Source of the DNA: Alkalihalobacillus sp. LMS39
Lineage (GTDB): Bacteria > Bacillota > Bacilli > Bacillales > Bacillaceae_F
Direction: 5' to 3'
Assembly: GCF_022812285.1 (NCBI RefSeq)
Contig: NZ_CP093300.1
Span: 992,001 to 1,056,000, forward strand
Length of the DNA: 64,000 nucleotides
Shown here: in pieces, positions 1 to 9,546 of the stretch
Numbering within the stretch: the first letter of the stretch is position 1
Layout: each line of letters opens with the position of its first letter
Notes under the pieces: model-generated
Told to the model about the DNA's origin: nothing
Database searches by the model: none
What the model saw: only the letters and a program-made list of their open reading frames with translations
Made by a program: the position numbers and the translations under genes

Positions 1-294
1 TTGTATCCAATAGGAGAACTCGCCAAAGATATTAATGAACATCACCCTCCGACAATATCAAAAGGATTTCAAGGCATAACATTAGCTTATAATGCAAAAT
101 CACAGGCCGAAGTTGATGAAGTGTTAAAAAAGGCTAAACTGGCTGGAGCGACAATTCAAAAAGAAGCTCAAAAGACGGACTGGGGTGGCTACGGAGGATA
201 TTTTACTGACCTTGATGGCTATTACTGGGAGGTCGCGTATGGAGAGATGTGGGAGTTTGATGAGTCGAATATGTTAATTATTCACGATGAGTAA
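1..294 (+). CDS. VOC (glyoxalase-like) family protein, 5'-truncated by window edge
   Basis: This is the C-terminal part of a vicinal-oxygen-chelate fold protein. The last third carries the typical closing strand GYFTDLDGYYWEVAYG, in which the glutamate is the usual metal ligand of the second beta-alpha-beta-beta-beta module. The reading frame is open to the first base, and the TTG at position 1 has no visible ribosome site, so the real start lies upstream. Substrate cannot be predicted, because VOC proteins include glyoxalases, dioxygenases and antibiotic-binding proteins. The family call is firm; the function is unknown. Confidence 0.75.
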   Translation: MYPIGELAKDINEHHPPTISKGFQGITLAYNAKSQAEVDEVLKKAKLAGATIQKEAQKTDWGGYGGYFTDLDGYYWEVAYGEMWEFDESNMLIIHDE

Positions 295-351
295 AACTTA
301 CCAAGAAATGTTATACGAAAGTAAATAAAAAGAAAAATAAGAGGTGGCACC

Positions 352-588
352 ATGTTTTTACGAATTGTAAATATTATTTTAGCATCAGCGTTTCTTTTAA
401 CTATTGCCTATAGATTTATTGTTGATAACACGTTTGAGCCTTTTCAAAACTTTTTCTTATACTTTGTTCCACTTTTATTTTTAATGGTCGGAATCGAGTA
501 TGCTAAAGAAAAACGAAAGCTAGGATTCTTCTATATATTTGTAGCTCTTTTTGGTTTTTTTGGAATCTTAATGGGGGCATTACAATAG
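352..588 (+). CDS. Small membrane protein, DUF3953/YczI-like
   Basis: A 78-residue protein with three hydrophobic segments (about residues 3-22, 30-47 and 55-76) separated by a short basic loop (AKEKRKLG). The start is supported by a GAGGTGG ribosome site seven bases upstream. Length and layout resemble the DUF3953 (YczI) family of Bacillus, whose function is unknown. A second protein of the same type lies at 25832-26053. It probably sits in the cytoplasmic membrane; no partner is evident. Confidence 0.6.
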   Translation: MFLRIVNIILASAFLLTIAYRFIVDNTFEPFQNFFLYFVPLLFLMVGIEYAKEKRKLGFFYIFVALFGFFGILMGALQ

Positions 589-618
589 TAGCTTAAAAGA
601 TGTAAAGGAGGAGATTTT

Positions 619-1380
619 TTGACGGATATTCAGTTGATTCAAACAGACAAACGAATGCTCGAAGGGATTGGGAGTTTTTGTCTTCGTAGCAAGAAGAAAT
701 CTCCTGGCTACATAAATAAAAATAAATGGCTTCATGACCGATTTGAGGAAGGGTTACGTTATATTCAGTTGATTGATAATAAAAAACAAGTGGGATTTAT
801 TGAGTATACAGATGCTGAGTATTCTTCAAGAGTCGTCCATGCTGACAATTATAGTGTCATTCATTGTTTGTGGGTTAGTGAAACAGGGAAAGGCTATGGT
901 TCAGAACTCATTAACAAATGTTTGCAAGATGCAAAACAACAAGGAAAACATGGGGTAGTTGTCGTAACAAACCCTAGTACTTCATGGACTCCAAGTAAAG
1001 AGATTTTTCTTAACAATGGCTTTACATTAATTGAGGAAGCGCCATACCAATTTGAATTACTTGTTTATCCGTTTGAAAAATCGCCCGTCCTCCCATATTT
1101 CCCGACAAATTGGGAGGAGAGGCTAAAGAAATATAATAACTTAACAGTACTTCGTTCCTTCCAATGCCCATTTGTAGACGTTGCGACTGAAAATATAAAA
1201 GAAGGAGCAAAAAAACTAGGACTTGAAGTAACGATAATAAACATAAAGAGCAGAGAAGAGTTAATGGAACTATCCCCTACTCCATATGGTATCTTTTCCG
1301 TTATATATAAGGGAAAACTCATTTCATTTCATCGATTGACTGTCCATTCGGTGACCAAAAGGATAAAGGAACTATTGTAG
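619..1380 (+). CDS. GNAT acetyltransferase with YoaP-type C-terminal domain
   Basis: The 253-residue protein has an N-terminal GNAT fold (about residues 1-150), with the acetyl-CoA-binding stretch around SETGKGYGSELINKC near residue 90. A C-terminal extension contains a thioredoxin-like stretch with one cysteine (SFQCPFVDV). This two-part layout is that of B. subtilis YoaP, an uncharacterised acetyltransferase-like protein. The start is TTG, chosen because AAAGGAGGAG lies just upstream. The gene stands alone and converges with the maltose acetyltransferase gene eight bases away. Substrate is unknown. Confidence 0.7.
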   Translation: MTDIQLIQTDKRMLEGIGSFCLRSKKKSPGYINKNKWLHDRFEEGLRYIQLIDNKKQVGFIEYTDAEYSSRVVHADNYSVIHCLWVSETGKGYGSELINKCLQDAKQQGKHGVVVVTNPSTSWTPSKEIFLNNGFTLIEEAPYQFELLVYPFEKSPVLPYFPTNWEERLKKYNNLTVLRSFQCPFVDVATENIKEGAKKLGLEVTIINIKSREELMELSPTPYGIFSVIYKGKLISFHRLTVHSVTKRIKELL

Positions 1381-1387
1381 GGTTTGT

Positions 1388-1954
1388 TTACTCTTCTATT
1401 TCAATATGTTTAATGATTTTTGCAGGGTTGCCGCCGACAACGACATTATCAGGTACATCTTTTGTCACGACTGCTCCTGAAGCAATGACGACATTGTCGC
1501 CGACGGTAACACCTGGATTAATAACGGCACTACCACCGATCCATACATTGTTCCCAAACGATATCGGTTTCGCATATTCTCTCCCTGAATTCCGTTCTAT
1601 TGGATGGAGTGGATGTGTGGCTGTATAGATTTGCACGTTTGGTGCAAGCATACAATTATCACCAAATCGGACTTCACAAACATCTAATATGATACAGTCA
1701 AAGTTAGCAAAGAAGTTTTCTCCTACATGAGTGTTATAACCATAATCAAACCGGATATTTGGCTCCATATAAACGTGTTCACCAGTGGAACCAAGCAAGT
1801 CTTTTAATAGTTGTACACGCTTTTCCCCTTCACTTTCTAATGTTTGATTATAAATCCTCACTTTTCGTCTTGCTTCTTCACGATCCTTAAGTAAAACTGG
1901 GTCAGCAGGATTGTACATTTCACCAGCCAACATTTTCTCTTTTTCCGTCTTCAT
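1388..1954 (-). CDS. maa: Maltose O-acetyltransferase-like sugar acetyltransferase
   Basis: A 188-residue left-handed beta-helix (hexapeptide repeat) acetyltransferase. The N-terminal cap begins [19 protein letters not shown], which is typical of Maa/LacA/NodL enzymes. The hexapeptide region from about residue 70 includes the catalytic-histidine motif ATHPLHP and the closing [12 protein letters not shown]. Family members acetylate the 6-hydroxyl of maltose, glucose or related sugars with acetyl-CoA. The length equals that of the B. subtilis enzyme. An AGAAGG ribosome site precedes the ATG. The exact sugar substrate is inferred from the family only. Confidence 0.85.
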   Translation of the reverse strand: MKTEKEKMLAGEMYNPADPVLLKDREEARRKVRIYNQTLESEGEKRVQLLKDLLGSTGEHVYMEPNIRFDYGYNTHVGENFFANFDCIILDVCEVRFGDNCMLAPNVQIYTATHPLHPIERNSGREYAKPISFGNNVWIGGSAVINPGVTVGDNVVIASGAVVTKDVPDNVVVGGNPAKIIKHIEIEE

Positions 1955-2142
1955 TTTTTTTACCTTCTTTCCGAAAGAAATCTTTCCATCTACTTGTTTA
2001 TTTTAAATGGATTGAACATGAAAAGCGACTGATAACCAAATCCGAAGTGTTATGTTGTTCCATTGTTTGCAAAAACGATATATTTGCTGATGCGTAGTAT
2101 TGATATAATAGTAATATCAAGGAAAAGTTAGGTGTGGTTTTC

Positions 2143-2952
2143 ATGACTGTAATTACGCGAATTGTCGTTCAAAAAAACAATAAACAGCGCTATTCTATTT
2201 TTATTAATCGAGGACAAGGGGAAGAATACGGATTTAGTGTAGAAGAAGATGTTCTTATTTCTCAAGGCTTACAAAAAGGCCTAGAAATTGATGAGGATAA
2301 ATTGCAACAAGTATTGTATGAAGACCAAATCCGAAAAGCATACAACATGGCGATTCAATATTTATCTTACCGCTTGCGGACAGTTAAAGAATTAACCGGC
2401 TATTTACATAAAAAAGAGTATGAAGCAGACATTATTACTAATGTTGTCGAACGGATAAAACAACATGGTTATGTTAACGATTTAGAGTTTGCTGAAATGT
2501 TTGTTCGAACAAGAATGTCAACGAGTGATAAAGGACCTATCGTCATTCGCCAAGAGCTTCTCCAAAAAGGAGTAGCAGAAGAATGGATTGAACAAAGTTT
2601 ACAACAGTATTCCTTTTTAGACCAAGTCGAAAAAGTGCTGACCATCATACGAAAAAAAGAAAAGCAAACGAGTAAAGAATCAAAACAGCAACAAAAACAA
2701 AAAATATTTACTTATATTATTGCAAAAGGATTTTCAAGAGACAGTATAGAAACTGCTTGGAAACAACTAGAACCAGACGAAGAGGAAAAACAGAAAGAAA
2801 AAGAAGCGCTACAGTTTCAAGGTGAAAAAGCACTACGCAAATATAAACAATATCAAGGCAGAGAAAAAAATATGAAGATTAAACAATGGTTATATCGAAA
2901 AGGATTTTCGGTATATGACATTGACTTGTTTTTAGAAGAAAACAACGAGTAA
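2143..2952 (+). CDS. recX: Recombination regulator RecX
   Basis: RecX binds RecA filaments and modulates recombinase activity. The protein has the three-helix repeat organisation of the family, with the diagnostic first-repeat stretch [19 protein letters not shown] and a central [15 protein letters not shown]. The C-terminal half is lysine/glutamine-rich, as in Bacillus. I place the start at ATG 2143 rather than GTG 2134: the N-terminus [13 protein letters not shown] then matches Bacillus RecX, and TAGGTG lies about eight bases upstream. In B. subtilis recX (yfhG) sits next to yfhH, and here only the lactate permease gene separates the two. Confidence 0.9.
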   Translation: MTVITRIVVQKNNKQRYSIFINRGQGEEYGFSVEEDVLISQGLQKGLEIDEDKLQQVLYEDQIRKAYNMAIQYLSYRLRTVKELTGYLHKKEYEADIITNVVERIKQHGYVNDLEFAEMFVRTRMSTSDKGPIVIRQELLQKGVAEEWIEQSLQQYSFLDQVEKVLTIIRKKEKQTSKESKQQQKQKIFTYIIAKGFSRDSIETAWKQLEPDEEEKQKEKEALQFQGEKALRKYKQYQGREKNMKIKQWLYRKGFSVYDIDLFLEENNE

Positions 2953-2972
2953 AGAAATGTGGGGAGATTAAA

Positions 2973-4643
2973 ATGAGCACATTAGTCGCATTAACTCCAA
3001 TTATCGCTGTGTTATTATTTTTAGTCGTGCTACGCATGCCTGCAATCAAAGCGATGCCGATTAGTTTATTAGCTACGGCAGTATTAGCGTATCTTTATTG
3101 GAATGTCCCGTTCATTCAAATCATTGCTGCTTCATTAGAAGGAATCATTATTGGTGTATCGATTTTATATATTGTGTTTGGTGCAATTTTATTATTAAAC
3201 ACATTACAGCTAAGCGGAGCCATTGACACGATTCGAAACAGCTTTATGGGAATCAGCCCTGACCGTCGTGTGCAATTACTGTTAATCGCTTGGCTGTTTG
3301 GTGCGTTTATTGAAGGGGCAGCTGGTTTTGGAACGCCAGCTGCGATTGCCGCACCATTGCTTGTTGCCTTAGGATTTCCGCCGTTAGCTGCTGTTGTGCT
3401 TGCCTTAGTTGCTGATAGTAGCCCGGTATCGTTTGGAGCGGTTGGAACACCGATAAATGTCGGGGTTGCCCAAGGGTTACAAGAAGGAAGTGCATTAGCT
3501 CCTGTTGTTAGTTCTTATGTGGAAGATGGAAATATGTTAGCTTATATTCAAGCGATTGGAGCACAAGTGATGAGTATTGATGTTTTTGTTGGAACATTGA
3601 TGCCACTCGTTCTCGTTTTACTATTAACAAAATGCTTTGGTGAAAACCGTTCTTTTAAAGAAGGCTTAGAGATTTGGAAATTTGCTTTGTTTGCTGGTCT
3701 GTCTTTTACATTGCCCGCGCTTGTCGTAGCTCTCTTTTTAGGGCCTGAATTTCCTTCTATTTTCGGGGGATTATTCGGTTTAGTTGTCGTGACATTTGCA
3801 GCAAAAAAAAGGTTTCTTTTACCGAAGACAACTTGGGATTTCCCTGCGAGAGAAAAATGGGAAAAGGATTGGGTCGGTATGATCCGTCCTGGAGGAGAAG
3901 GAAAACAGCTAAAGAAAAAACTTCCTTTAATGGTTGCTTGGATTCCGTATTTACTTGTAGGGCTATTCCTTGTTTTAACAAGAATTGAAGTGTTACCACT
4001 TAAAGCATGGTTACAATCGGTTCAACTGTCATGGAATGAAATTTTAGGAACGCCAATAAGCACAAGCTTGCAACCATTATATTTACCAGGGATGATTTTT
4101 ATCGTTGTTTCCATCCTCACGATTTTTGTTCATAAAATGGCTGTGAAAGACTTTTTTGAATCAGTGAAAATCTCAACGTCAACGATTGTAGGAACGGCAA
4201 TCACATTGTTTACCGCAGTTCCGATGGTACGAATTTTTATTAATTCAGGAGTGAATGATGCAGGCTTAGCAAGCATGCCGATGGAATTAGCAAAAACAGC
4301 CGCAGATGTTTTCGGTGGTGCTTGGCCACTTGTTGCTCCTTTTATTGGTGCATTAGGCTCGTTTATATCAGGTAGTGCGACATTTAGTAATATGATGTTT
4401 TCATTATTCCAATTTAGTGTCGCTGACCAAACAGGCTTAAACCCTACAATGGTCGTAAGTTTACAAGTATTAGGATCAAATGCAGGCAATATGATTTGTG
4501 TTTTAAATGTTGTGGCCGCCGCTTCTGTTGTGGGACTACTCGGAAAAGAAGGGGCGATTATTCGCTTAACTTTATTGCCAATGCTGTATTATGCTTTATT
4601 TTCAGGAATCATTGGCATGGTGATGATTTTATTGTCATCGTAG
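2973..4643 (+). CDS. lctP: L-lactate permease, LctP family
   Basis: A 556-residue polytopic membrane protein with about 12-14 hydrophobic segments. Family-typical motifs include [17 protein letters not shown] and [13 protein letters not shown] in the N-terminal half, and [19 protein letters not shown] and [17 protein letters not shown] near the end. LctP proteins import L-lactate (also glycolate) with protons. The gene starts 21 bases after recX with a GGGGAG ribosome site. No lactate utilisation genes (lutABC or lldD) are adjacent, so its physiological partner is elsewhere. Assignment to the family is firm. Confidence 0.9.
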   Translation: MSTLVALTPIIAVLLFLVVLRMPAIKAMPISLLATAVLAYLYWNVPFIQIIAASLEGIIIGVSILYIVFGAILLLNTLQLSGAIDTIRNSFMGISPDRRVQLLLIAWLFGAFIEGAAGFGTPAAIAAPLLVALGFPPLAAVVLALVADSSPVSFGAVGTPINVGVAQGLQEGSALAPVVSSYVEDGNMLAYIQAIGAQVMSIDVFVGTLMPLVLVLLLTKCFGENRSFKEGLEIWKFALFAGLSFTLPALVVALFLGPEFPSIFGGLFGLVVVTFAAKKRFLLPKTTWDFPAREKWEKDWVGMIRPGGEGKQLKKKLPLMVAWIPYLLVGLFLVLTRIEVLPLKAWLQSVQLSWNEILGTPISTSLQPLYLPGMIFIVVSILTIFVHKMAVKDFFESVKISTSTIVGTAITLFTAVPMVRIFINSGVNDAGLASMPMELAKTAADVFGGAWPLVAPFIGALGSFISGSATFSNMMFSLFQFSVADQTGLNPTMVVSLQVLGSNAGNMICVLNVVAAASVVGLLGKEGAIIRLTLLPMLYYALFSGIIGMVMILLSS

Positions 4644-4702
4644 TTCCTTTTTGTCTATAATAGAAAAAAGAGAATTGATTGCCCCATGGAGGCGAAGCAC
4701 TA

Positions 4703-5011
4703 GTGGAAAAGCGTTACAGTGAAATGACCGAACATGAACTTAAAGAGGAAATAAGTCGACTTAACGAAAAAGCGAAAAAAGCCGAACAAATGGGAATGGT
4801 TTCTGAATTTGCTGTTTATGAAAGAAGAATGGTTATGGCGAAAGCGTATTTACTAAATCCCGATGATTATAAGCCAGGTACCACATACGATTTTATTGAT
4901 GAAAGTGATACATTCACAATTGAATATATGAATGGTACGTTTGCTTGGGGATATCGTTCAAACAGTAAAGAAATTGAAGGTGTACCTATTTCACTTTTAA
5001 AAAATAAGTAA
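4703..5011 (+). CDS. yfhH: YfhH family protein (DUF1811)
   Basis: A 102-residue protein closely resembling B. subtilis YfhH: N-terminal EKRYSEMTEHELKEEI, the helical AEQMGMVSEFAVYERR, and the C-terminal FAWGYRSNSKE. The GTG start at 4703 is chosen because GGAGG at 4688-4692 is ten bases upstream and the protein then begins as in relatives. The YfhH fold contains an SH3-like C-terminal part; its role is unknown. Its place between recX and sspK follows the B. subtilis order. Confidence 0.85.
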   Translation: MEKRYSEMTEHELKEEISRLNEKAKKAEQMGMVSEFAVYERRMVMAKAYLLNPDDYKPGTTYDFIDESDTFTIEYMNGTFAWGYRSNSKEIEGVPISLLKNK

Positions 5012-5016
5012 TCATT

Positions 5017-5060
5017 AGGATGTTCCAAGCGGTTATCATTCACAACCGTTAGAACATCCT
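5017..5060. terminator. Bidirectional terminator between yfhH and sspK
   Basis: Outer arms AGGATGTTC and GAACATCCT, plus an inner pair CGGTT/AACCG, form a long hairpin. It lies between the convergent yfhH and sspK genes and has a T-rich stretch on the right side for the yfhH transcript. Confidence 0.75.
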
Positions 5061-5077
5061 TTCTTCATAACTTGAGG

Positions 5078-5233
5078 TTATCTGTTTCTTCTGTCCTCTG
5101 TAGATTGTCGCATACGTTCTTGGGGATGGTCGCGAGTAGAACCATCAGGGCGTTTTGAAGAATATTCTTCTTTGGCAAATGGTTCACCATTAAATGACAT
5201 TCGATTCGGAAAGCCTTTTGCTTTATTTCGCAT
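5078..5233 (-). CDS. sspK: Small acid-soluble spore protein K
   Basis: A 51-residue basic protein beginning [18 protein letters not shown] and ending in an arginine-rich tail after [11 protein letters not shown]. The core pattern (RNK.KGFP, GEP.AK..Y.SKR.DGS, HPQERMR) is that of SspK, a minor spore-core protein made in the forespore. GGAGG lies six bases before the ATG. It is divergent from yfhJ, as in B. subtilis. Expression under forespore sigma-G is expected from the family, but I did not identify a convincing promoter. Confidence 0.85.
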   Translation of the reverse strand: MRNKAKGFPNRMSFNGEPFAKEEYSSKRPDGSTRDHPQERMRQSTEDRRNR

Positions 5234-5322
5234 GAAAACCCCTCCTTCATTAATCGGTACATGATTAGTATTTGAAGGATTACTTTTGTTTATCATTGAA
5301 ATTATTGTTAGGAGTGGAGAGA

Positions 5323-5589
5323 ATGAATGAACGCTTTGAAAAATTGGCAAATCAATTATTAGAAAAAAATGATCAATTATCATACGGACAAGCGCGCGCC
5401 TGGGTAGAAGGAATGTGGGAAGACTTCGAAGCAACCTATGCAAAAGCAGGACGTTCCTACAAAGGACAAGAAGTAACAGAACAAATCGTTCAAAATTGGA
5501 TTCAACAATACGGCCCAACCTTACACGAATTCGCATCCAAAAACGAAAAATTCGCCCACCTCCTAAAAGACGACCACTTAAAACACTGA
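5323..5589 (+). CDS. yfhJ: YfhJ family WVELL-type protein
   Basis: An 88-residue soluble protein with the family signature [20 protein letters not shown] followed by [21 protein letters not shown], equivalent to B. subtilis YfhJ (the WVELL family). Here the WVELL motif reads WVEGM. The ATG at 5323 follows GGAGTGGAGAG, whereas upstream in-frame codons have no ribosome site. The stop codon merges directly into a strong hairpin (5588-5621). Function is unknown. Confidence 0.8.
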   Translation: MNERFEKLANQLLEKNDQLSYGQARAWVEGMWEDFEATYAKAGRSYKGQEVTEQIVQNWIQQYGPTLHEFASKNEKFAHLLKDDHLKH

Positions 5590-5727
5590 AAACAAAAGGG
5601 CGCACTTTCCCTTTTGTTTTCAGGAACGGGAGTGGAAGCCACTGCATCTTTTAAGCAGCCGAAGTGTTCTTCTTCGGAAGCGAGCAGTGGAGGGAACGAC
5701 CAGCAAAAGGGCGCACTTTCCCTTTTG
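5588..5727. repeat. Structured intergenic element: two terminator-like hairpins flanking a nested hairpin
   Basis: The first hairpin has perfect 13-bp arms (GAAAACAAAAGGG and CCCTTTTGTTTTC, 5588-5600/5609-5621) around the loop CGCACTTT. A second copy with 8-bp arms and the identical loop sits at 5704-5727. Between them CCACTGC pairs with GCAGTGG and encloses CCGAAG/CTTCGG. It lies between convergent yfhJ and yfhP and probably terminates both. The same architecture recurs at 13566-13734. Confidence 0.7.
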
Positions 5728-5758
5728 TTTTCAGGTAAAAAGGAAGCTACCCTTTTTA

Positions 5759-6745
5759 TTACTGGGTAGCTAAACTTAATTTTTGCTGAAGTTTTTCTTC
5801 ACTAAAGACCCAGCCTGTGTACGAGCTCATCACTTGGAGATCTTCGTTTAATTGGACAATAGCAACAAAAGGGTAGTGGCCTTTGCTTCGATAACGTAAA
5901 TCGATAAAGCGAACTTCAAGGTTGCCATTCTCCAATGTTTCCTTTTCCCATCGATAGGCCGGAGAAAACGATAAAAATGCAGATAAGTTTTTGTCAACAC
6001 GAGCAGCTGTAATTACAGGGTCATCTGGAATTGGTTCAAAAGGATACGTTTCAAAAAAGTGAATTTCATGGTTTTTAGATTGAGCGACTTGCATCTTTTC
6101 AGGAGTCCGAATAACTAAGTGCCATTTATTATAGTTCATTGTCGGCGAAACAAACACATGAGTTGCATTTGGCATTAATGATTTAGCATGGTGGACGACT
6201 TTTCGTTTAGCTGAAATACGCCACACATAATAAAAAGCAAGAATGAAATACAATATGAGAAACGTAATTCCTGGCTCAGCCATGCCGTAACCCCAAATAA
6301 AAATGGCGACTACATGACTTAAAAAGATAAAAGGGTCAAAAATATTGATGACACCAAGAGCAACCCATCGATGTGAAAAAGGACGGAGCGCTTGTGTGCC
6401 ATAGGCATTAAATATATCAACAAACACATGTAAAAATACCGCTAAAAATGTCCAAAGCCATAAATGTAAATAGTTCACTTCCGGTGTTAGCATCGCAATC
6501 CCACCGACAATAATAAACGGCCATATAAGGAGAGCAGGGATGGAATGTGTAATGCCACGATGGTTTCTTATATAAGTTGCATTGTTTCGTAATTTCAGTA
6601 CAGTGTCAAAGTCTGGTGCTTGAGAGCCAATGATGGCTGCGACCATAACAGACTGCTTCATAACAGGGTCATTTGCAATAACAGGGTCAAGTGTTGCTAG
6701 TCCACCAATTGCAATGCCCATGACGACGTGTGTACCTGTATCCAT
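5759..6745 (-). CDS. yfhP: YfhP-type membrane-bound metal-dependent hydrolase (DUF457/YdjM family)
   Basis: A 328-residue protein whose N-terminal half has about five membrane segments and the family's histidine/aspartate signature: THVVMGIAIGG at the start, GSQAPDFDTVL near residue 60 and RNHRGITHSIPALL near residue 80. The C-terminal third is soluble. The family is annotated as membrane-bound metal-dependent hydrolase by motif, and B. subtilis YfhP has the same length and position. GGAGG lies nine bases before the ATG. In B. subtilis YfhP has been described as a repressor of toxin-immunity genes; whether that applies here is unknown. Confidence 0.85.
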   Translation of the reverse strand: MDTGTHVVMGIAIGGLATLDPVIANDPVMKQSVMVAAIIGSQAPDFDTVLKLRNNATYIRNHRGITHSIPALLIWPFIIVGGIAMLTPEVNYLHLWLWTFLAVFLHVFVDIFNAYGTQALRPFSHRWVALGVINIFDPFIFLSHVVAIFIWGYGMAEPGITFLILYFILAFYYVWRISAKRKVVHHAKSLMPNATHVFVSPTMNYNKWHLVIRTPEKMQVAQSKNHEIHFFETYPFEPIPDDPVITAARVDKNLSAFLSFSPAYRWEKETLENGNLEVRFIDLRYRSKGHYPFVAIVQLNEDLQVMSSYTGWVFSEEKLQQKLSLATQ

Positions 6746-6870
6746 CTTTCAGTTGCCTCCTTCTAAGACGTCAGATTATATGTATGCTTTTTATTTTTCC
6801 TTGTTGTAGGCAAAACCATACTTTAGTTATACCCGATTTTTTAAACTTTAAAAAGGGGGAAATAAAGAAA

Positions 6871-7179
6871 ATGACAGAATCTTTACAAATTTTCATGGAA
6901 TACAAAGTTTTATCACAAAAAATTGAGGAATATGAACAAGCCATGAAGAATATACTGGAGCTTTTACCTGAGTACGAGGCAACTGATATCGAGTGGTATG
7001 TTGCAGCAGACCAAGGAGCACTTTATGTTGAGATGTTTACGTTGCCAACGAAATCACATTACCATGTATTGAAAAAATTACGGCGGTCGGATGAACATCC
7101 CGTGTTCAGTCAAATCGCGCCATGTATTGATGGAGGAACCGAAAAAATTCATTGCTGGGCCTTTTATAAAAAAGTTTAA
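6871..7179 (+). CDS. Conserved hypothetical protein upstream of mutY
   Basis: A 102-residue soluble protein. I do not recognise a named family. It has an N-terminal helical region (residues 1-35) and a beta-rich remainder (DIEWYVAADQGALYVEMFTLP; KIHCWAFYKKV), which could be a small ferredoxin-like alpha/beta fold. The ATG at 6871 follows AAAGGGGGAAA; an upstream in-frame extension to 6730 overlaps the yfhP promoter region and lacks a ribosome site. It lies 24 bases before mutY on the same strand, so the two are probably co-transcribed. Confidence 0.7.
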   Translation: MTESLQIFMEYKVLSQKIEEYEQAMKNILELLPEYEATDIEWYVAADQGALYVEMFTLPTKSHYHVLKKLRRSDEHPVFSQIAPCIDGGTEKIHCWAFYKKV

Positions 7180-7203
7180 ATAAAGAAAGCGGAGGTCATG
7201 ACG

Positions 7204-8283
7204 TTGATTGAGGAGATAATGAGAGAGTTTGACAGCAAGAGCTTTACAGATCAACTAATCGCATGGTATGAAGGGGAAAAGCGTGACTTACCATGGCGGG
7301 AAAATGGAGATCCTTATCGCGTTTGGGTTTCTGAAATTATGCTACAACAAACAAGAGTAGAAACAGTCATCCCTTATTTTAATAACTTTATTCACCAGTT
7401 TCCAACGATTGAAGCATTGGCATCAGCTGACGAAGAAAAGGTATTAAAAGCATGGGAAGGGCTTGGCTATTATTCGCGAGTAAGAAATTTACAATCAGCC
7501 GTACGTGAAGTAGCAGCATCGTACGGAGGAAAAGTTCCGAATACGAAAGAAGAAATTTCAAAATTAAAAGGGGTAGGTCCGTATACTGCAGGAGCGATAT
7601 TAAGTATTGCTTATAATGTGCCCGAGCCTGCTGTCGATGGAAATGTGATGAGAGTGTTGTCACGTGTCCTATTAGTTAAAGAAGATATAGCAAAAGTAAA
7701 AACGCGTAAATTGTTCGAGGATGCGGTTAGAGAACTGATTTCAAAAGAAAAACCGTCCGAGTTTAATCAAGGAATTATGGAGTTAGGGGCTTTAATTTGC
7801 ACGCCGAAATCACCTGGATGTTTACTTTGTCCTGTTCGGGATGTTTGCCGTGCGTATGCCCAAGGAGTTCAAAAAGAACTGCCAATCAAACAAAAGAAAA
7901 AGCAACCACGCCATGTTGAAATCGCAGCGGCTGTCATTCGAAATGAAGATGGACAAGTCCTAATTCATCGGCGCGGTGAAGATGGGTTATTGGCTAAGCT
8001 ATGGGAATTTCCAAATCATGAAACTTTGAATGTGGAAACTCAAACAGAAGAATTACAAGTTTTTTTAAAAGAACAATATAAGATTGATGTTAAAATAAAT
8101 AAGAATCCGGTACAAACCGTTGTACACACGTTTTCTCATTTAGTTTGGAATATCACCGTGTATGAAGCTACATTACAAAATGATGCGAGAGAACAGGCCG
8201 ATGTCAAATTTGTTTCGAAAAAAACAATTGAAGCATATCCTTTCCCTGTTTCTCATCAAAAAATAATTGAAGCAAATGTATAA
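7204..8283 (+). CDS. mutY: A/G-specific adenine DNA glycosylase MutY
   Basis: MutY removes adenine mispaired with 8-oxoguanine. The catalytic glutamate is visible in [13 protein letters not shown] (about residue 44), the helix-hairpin-helix in [11 protein letters not shown], the catalytic aspartate in [10 protein letters not shown], and the 4Fe-4S ligands as C-x6-C-x2-C-x5-C in [17 protein letters not shown]. The C-terminal third (from about residue 235) is the NUDIX-like 8-oxoG recognition domain. Two starts are possible: ATG 7198 lies only two bases after GGAGG, whereas TTG 7204 has ideal spacing, so I prefer 7204. The position after yfhP is conserved with B. subtilis (yfhQ). Confidence 0.93.
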   Translation: MIEEIMREFDSKSFTDQLIAWYEGEKRDLPWRENGDPYRVWVSEIMLQQTRVETVIPYFNNFIHQFPTIEALASADEEKVLKAWEGLGYYSRVRNLQSAVREVAASYGGKVPNTKEEISKLKGVGPYTAGAILSIAYNVPEPAVDGNVMRVLSRVLLVKEDIAKVKTRKLFEDAVRELISKEKPSEFNQGIMELGALICTPKSPGCLLCPVRDVCRAYAQGVQKELPIKQKKKQPRHVEIAAAVIRNEDGQVLIHRRGEDGLLAKLWEFPNHETLNVETQTEELQVFLKEQYKIDVKINKNPVQTVVHTFSHLVWNITVYEATLQNDAREQADVKFVSKKTIEAYPFPVSHQKIIEANV

Positions 8284-8295
8284 GGAAGTGATGAA

Positions 8296-9054
8296 GTGGA
8301 TTTAGGATTAAGAGGAAAAGTTGTAGTCGTAACAGGAGGCTCAAAAGGAATAGGCAAAGGAATCGCTGCTTCATTTTTACAAGAAGGTGCAAAAGTAGCG
8401 ATAATTGCTCGGAATCAAGCTAGCTTAGAGGAAGCAAAAGCTGAGCTTGGTTCAGTTTCTTTATATCAAGCAGATGTAACAAATCAAGACCAGCGAAAAA
8501 AAGTGTTTGATGCGATTATAAAAGATTTTAAACAAATTGATATTCTTATAAATAATGCTGGCGGAAGCAATGGGAGTACAATTGCTGAAACGGATTTGGC
8601 TTTATTTGAAGAAGCAATGCAGCTTAATTTCTTTTCCGCTGTTGAATGTAGTAAGCTCGTATTGCCGATAATGAAGGAAAAAAAGTCAGGAGTTATTATT
8701 AATATTTCCTCTGTATTTGGACGTGAATCTGGAGGGAAACCTACATACAATAGTGCCAAAGCTGCGATGATTAGTTTCACAAAATCGATGGCAGATGAAG
8801 TCATAAAGGATGGCATCCGAGTAAACGGGGTAGCGCCAGGATCAATTTTACATCCAACTGGAAACTGGCAAAGAAGATTAGAAGAAAACCCAGAAAAAAT
8901 CGAAAAATTTATCAAAGATGAAATTCCTGCCGGGCGATTTGGAACAGTAGAAGAAATCGCAAATGTCGTGTTATTTTTAGCAAGTGAAAAAGCATCATGG
9001 GTTGTAGGAGCAACAGTAAATGTCGATGGTGGCCAGTCAAAAGCAAATTTTTAA
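8296..9054 (+). CDS. SDR family oxidoreductase
   Basis: A 252-residue classical short-chain dehydrogenase/reductase. It has the cofactor loop TGGSKGIGKG, the NNAG motif (ILINNAGGSNG), a catalytic serine in NISSVFG, the YxxxK pair in TYNSAKAA and a C-terminal GATVNVDGGQ. The start is GTG with AAGGAAG seven bases upstream, 12 bases after mutY, suggesting one operon. It resembles beta-ketoacyl reductase-like SDRs, but the substrate cannot be read from sequence. It is not FabL, which is at 17893-18642. Confidence 0.85.
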   Translation: MDLGLRGKVVVVTGGSKGIGKGIAASFLQEGAKVAIIARNQASLEEAKAELGSVSLYQADVTNQDQRKKVFDAIIKDFKQIDILINNAGGSNGSTIAETDLALFEEAMQLNFFSAVECSKLVLPIMKEKKSGVIINISSVFGRESGGKPTYNSAKAAMISFTKSMADEVIKDGIRVNGVAPGSILHPTGNWQRRLEENPEKIEKFIKDEIPAGRFGTVEEIANVVLFLASEKASWVVGATVNVDGGQSKANF

Positions 9055-9066
9055 CTAGAGAAAAGT

Positions 9067-9528
9067 GTGGTGTCGAAAGTGAAGTTAGATGAGACAGACC
9101 GCAAGATTTTAGAACTCCTGACAGAGGACGGGAGAATGTCTTATGTTGATATTGGAAAAGCATTAGGGTTATCACGTGTATCAGTACGAGACAGAGTTGA
9201 ACAAATGAAAAAAAGTGGGATTATCGAGAAATTTAGTGTTGTCATTAACTCGGATATGGCTGGGAAACAAGTGTCGGCTTTTTTCGAAGTCGATTGCAAA
9301 CCATCGTCATTAGTGGAAGTCGCCCAAGCCTTAGCAGATAACCCTAACGTCGCGAGCTGTTACCAAATGACAGGTCCGAGTACATTACATATGCACGTAT
9401 TAGTGGAAGATTTCAAAAGTCTAGAAAAATTTATTAATCACGAATTGTACGATTTGGATGGCATTACGAGGGTGGAAAGTCATATTCTATTACGAAGATT
9501 TAAAAGCCGAACAGGGTTAAAGCTATAG
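9067..9528 (+). CDS. Lrp/AsnC family transcriptional regulator (YwrC-like by context)
   Basis: About 153 residues with an N-terminal helix-turn-helix (KLDETDRKILELL then YVDIGKALGLSRVSVRDRVEQM) and a C-terminal RAM-type ligand domain (VASCYQMTGPSTLHMHVLVED). GTG 9067 is used here, but GTG 9079, giving MKLDETDRK, is also possible because the ribosome site is weak. In B. subtilis the Lrp-type regulator YwrC sits with chromate transporter genes ywrB/ywrA and the gamma-glutamyltransferase-like ywrD. Members of that set follow here, so regulation of the transporters is a reasonable inference. Confidence 0.85.
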   Translation: MVSKVKLDETDRKILELLTEDGRMSYVDIGKALGLSRVSVRDRVEQMKKSGIIEKFSVVINSDMAGKQVSAFFEVDCKPSSLVEVAQALADNPNVASCYQMTGPSTLHMHVLVEDFKSLEKFINHELYDLDGITRVESHILLRRFKSRTGLKL

Positions 9529-9546
9529 TAAAGGAGTTTAGCAGCA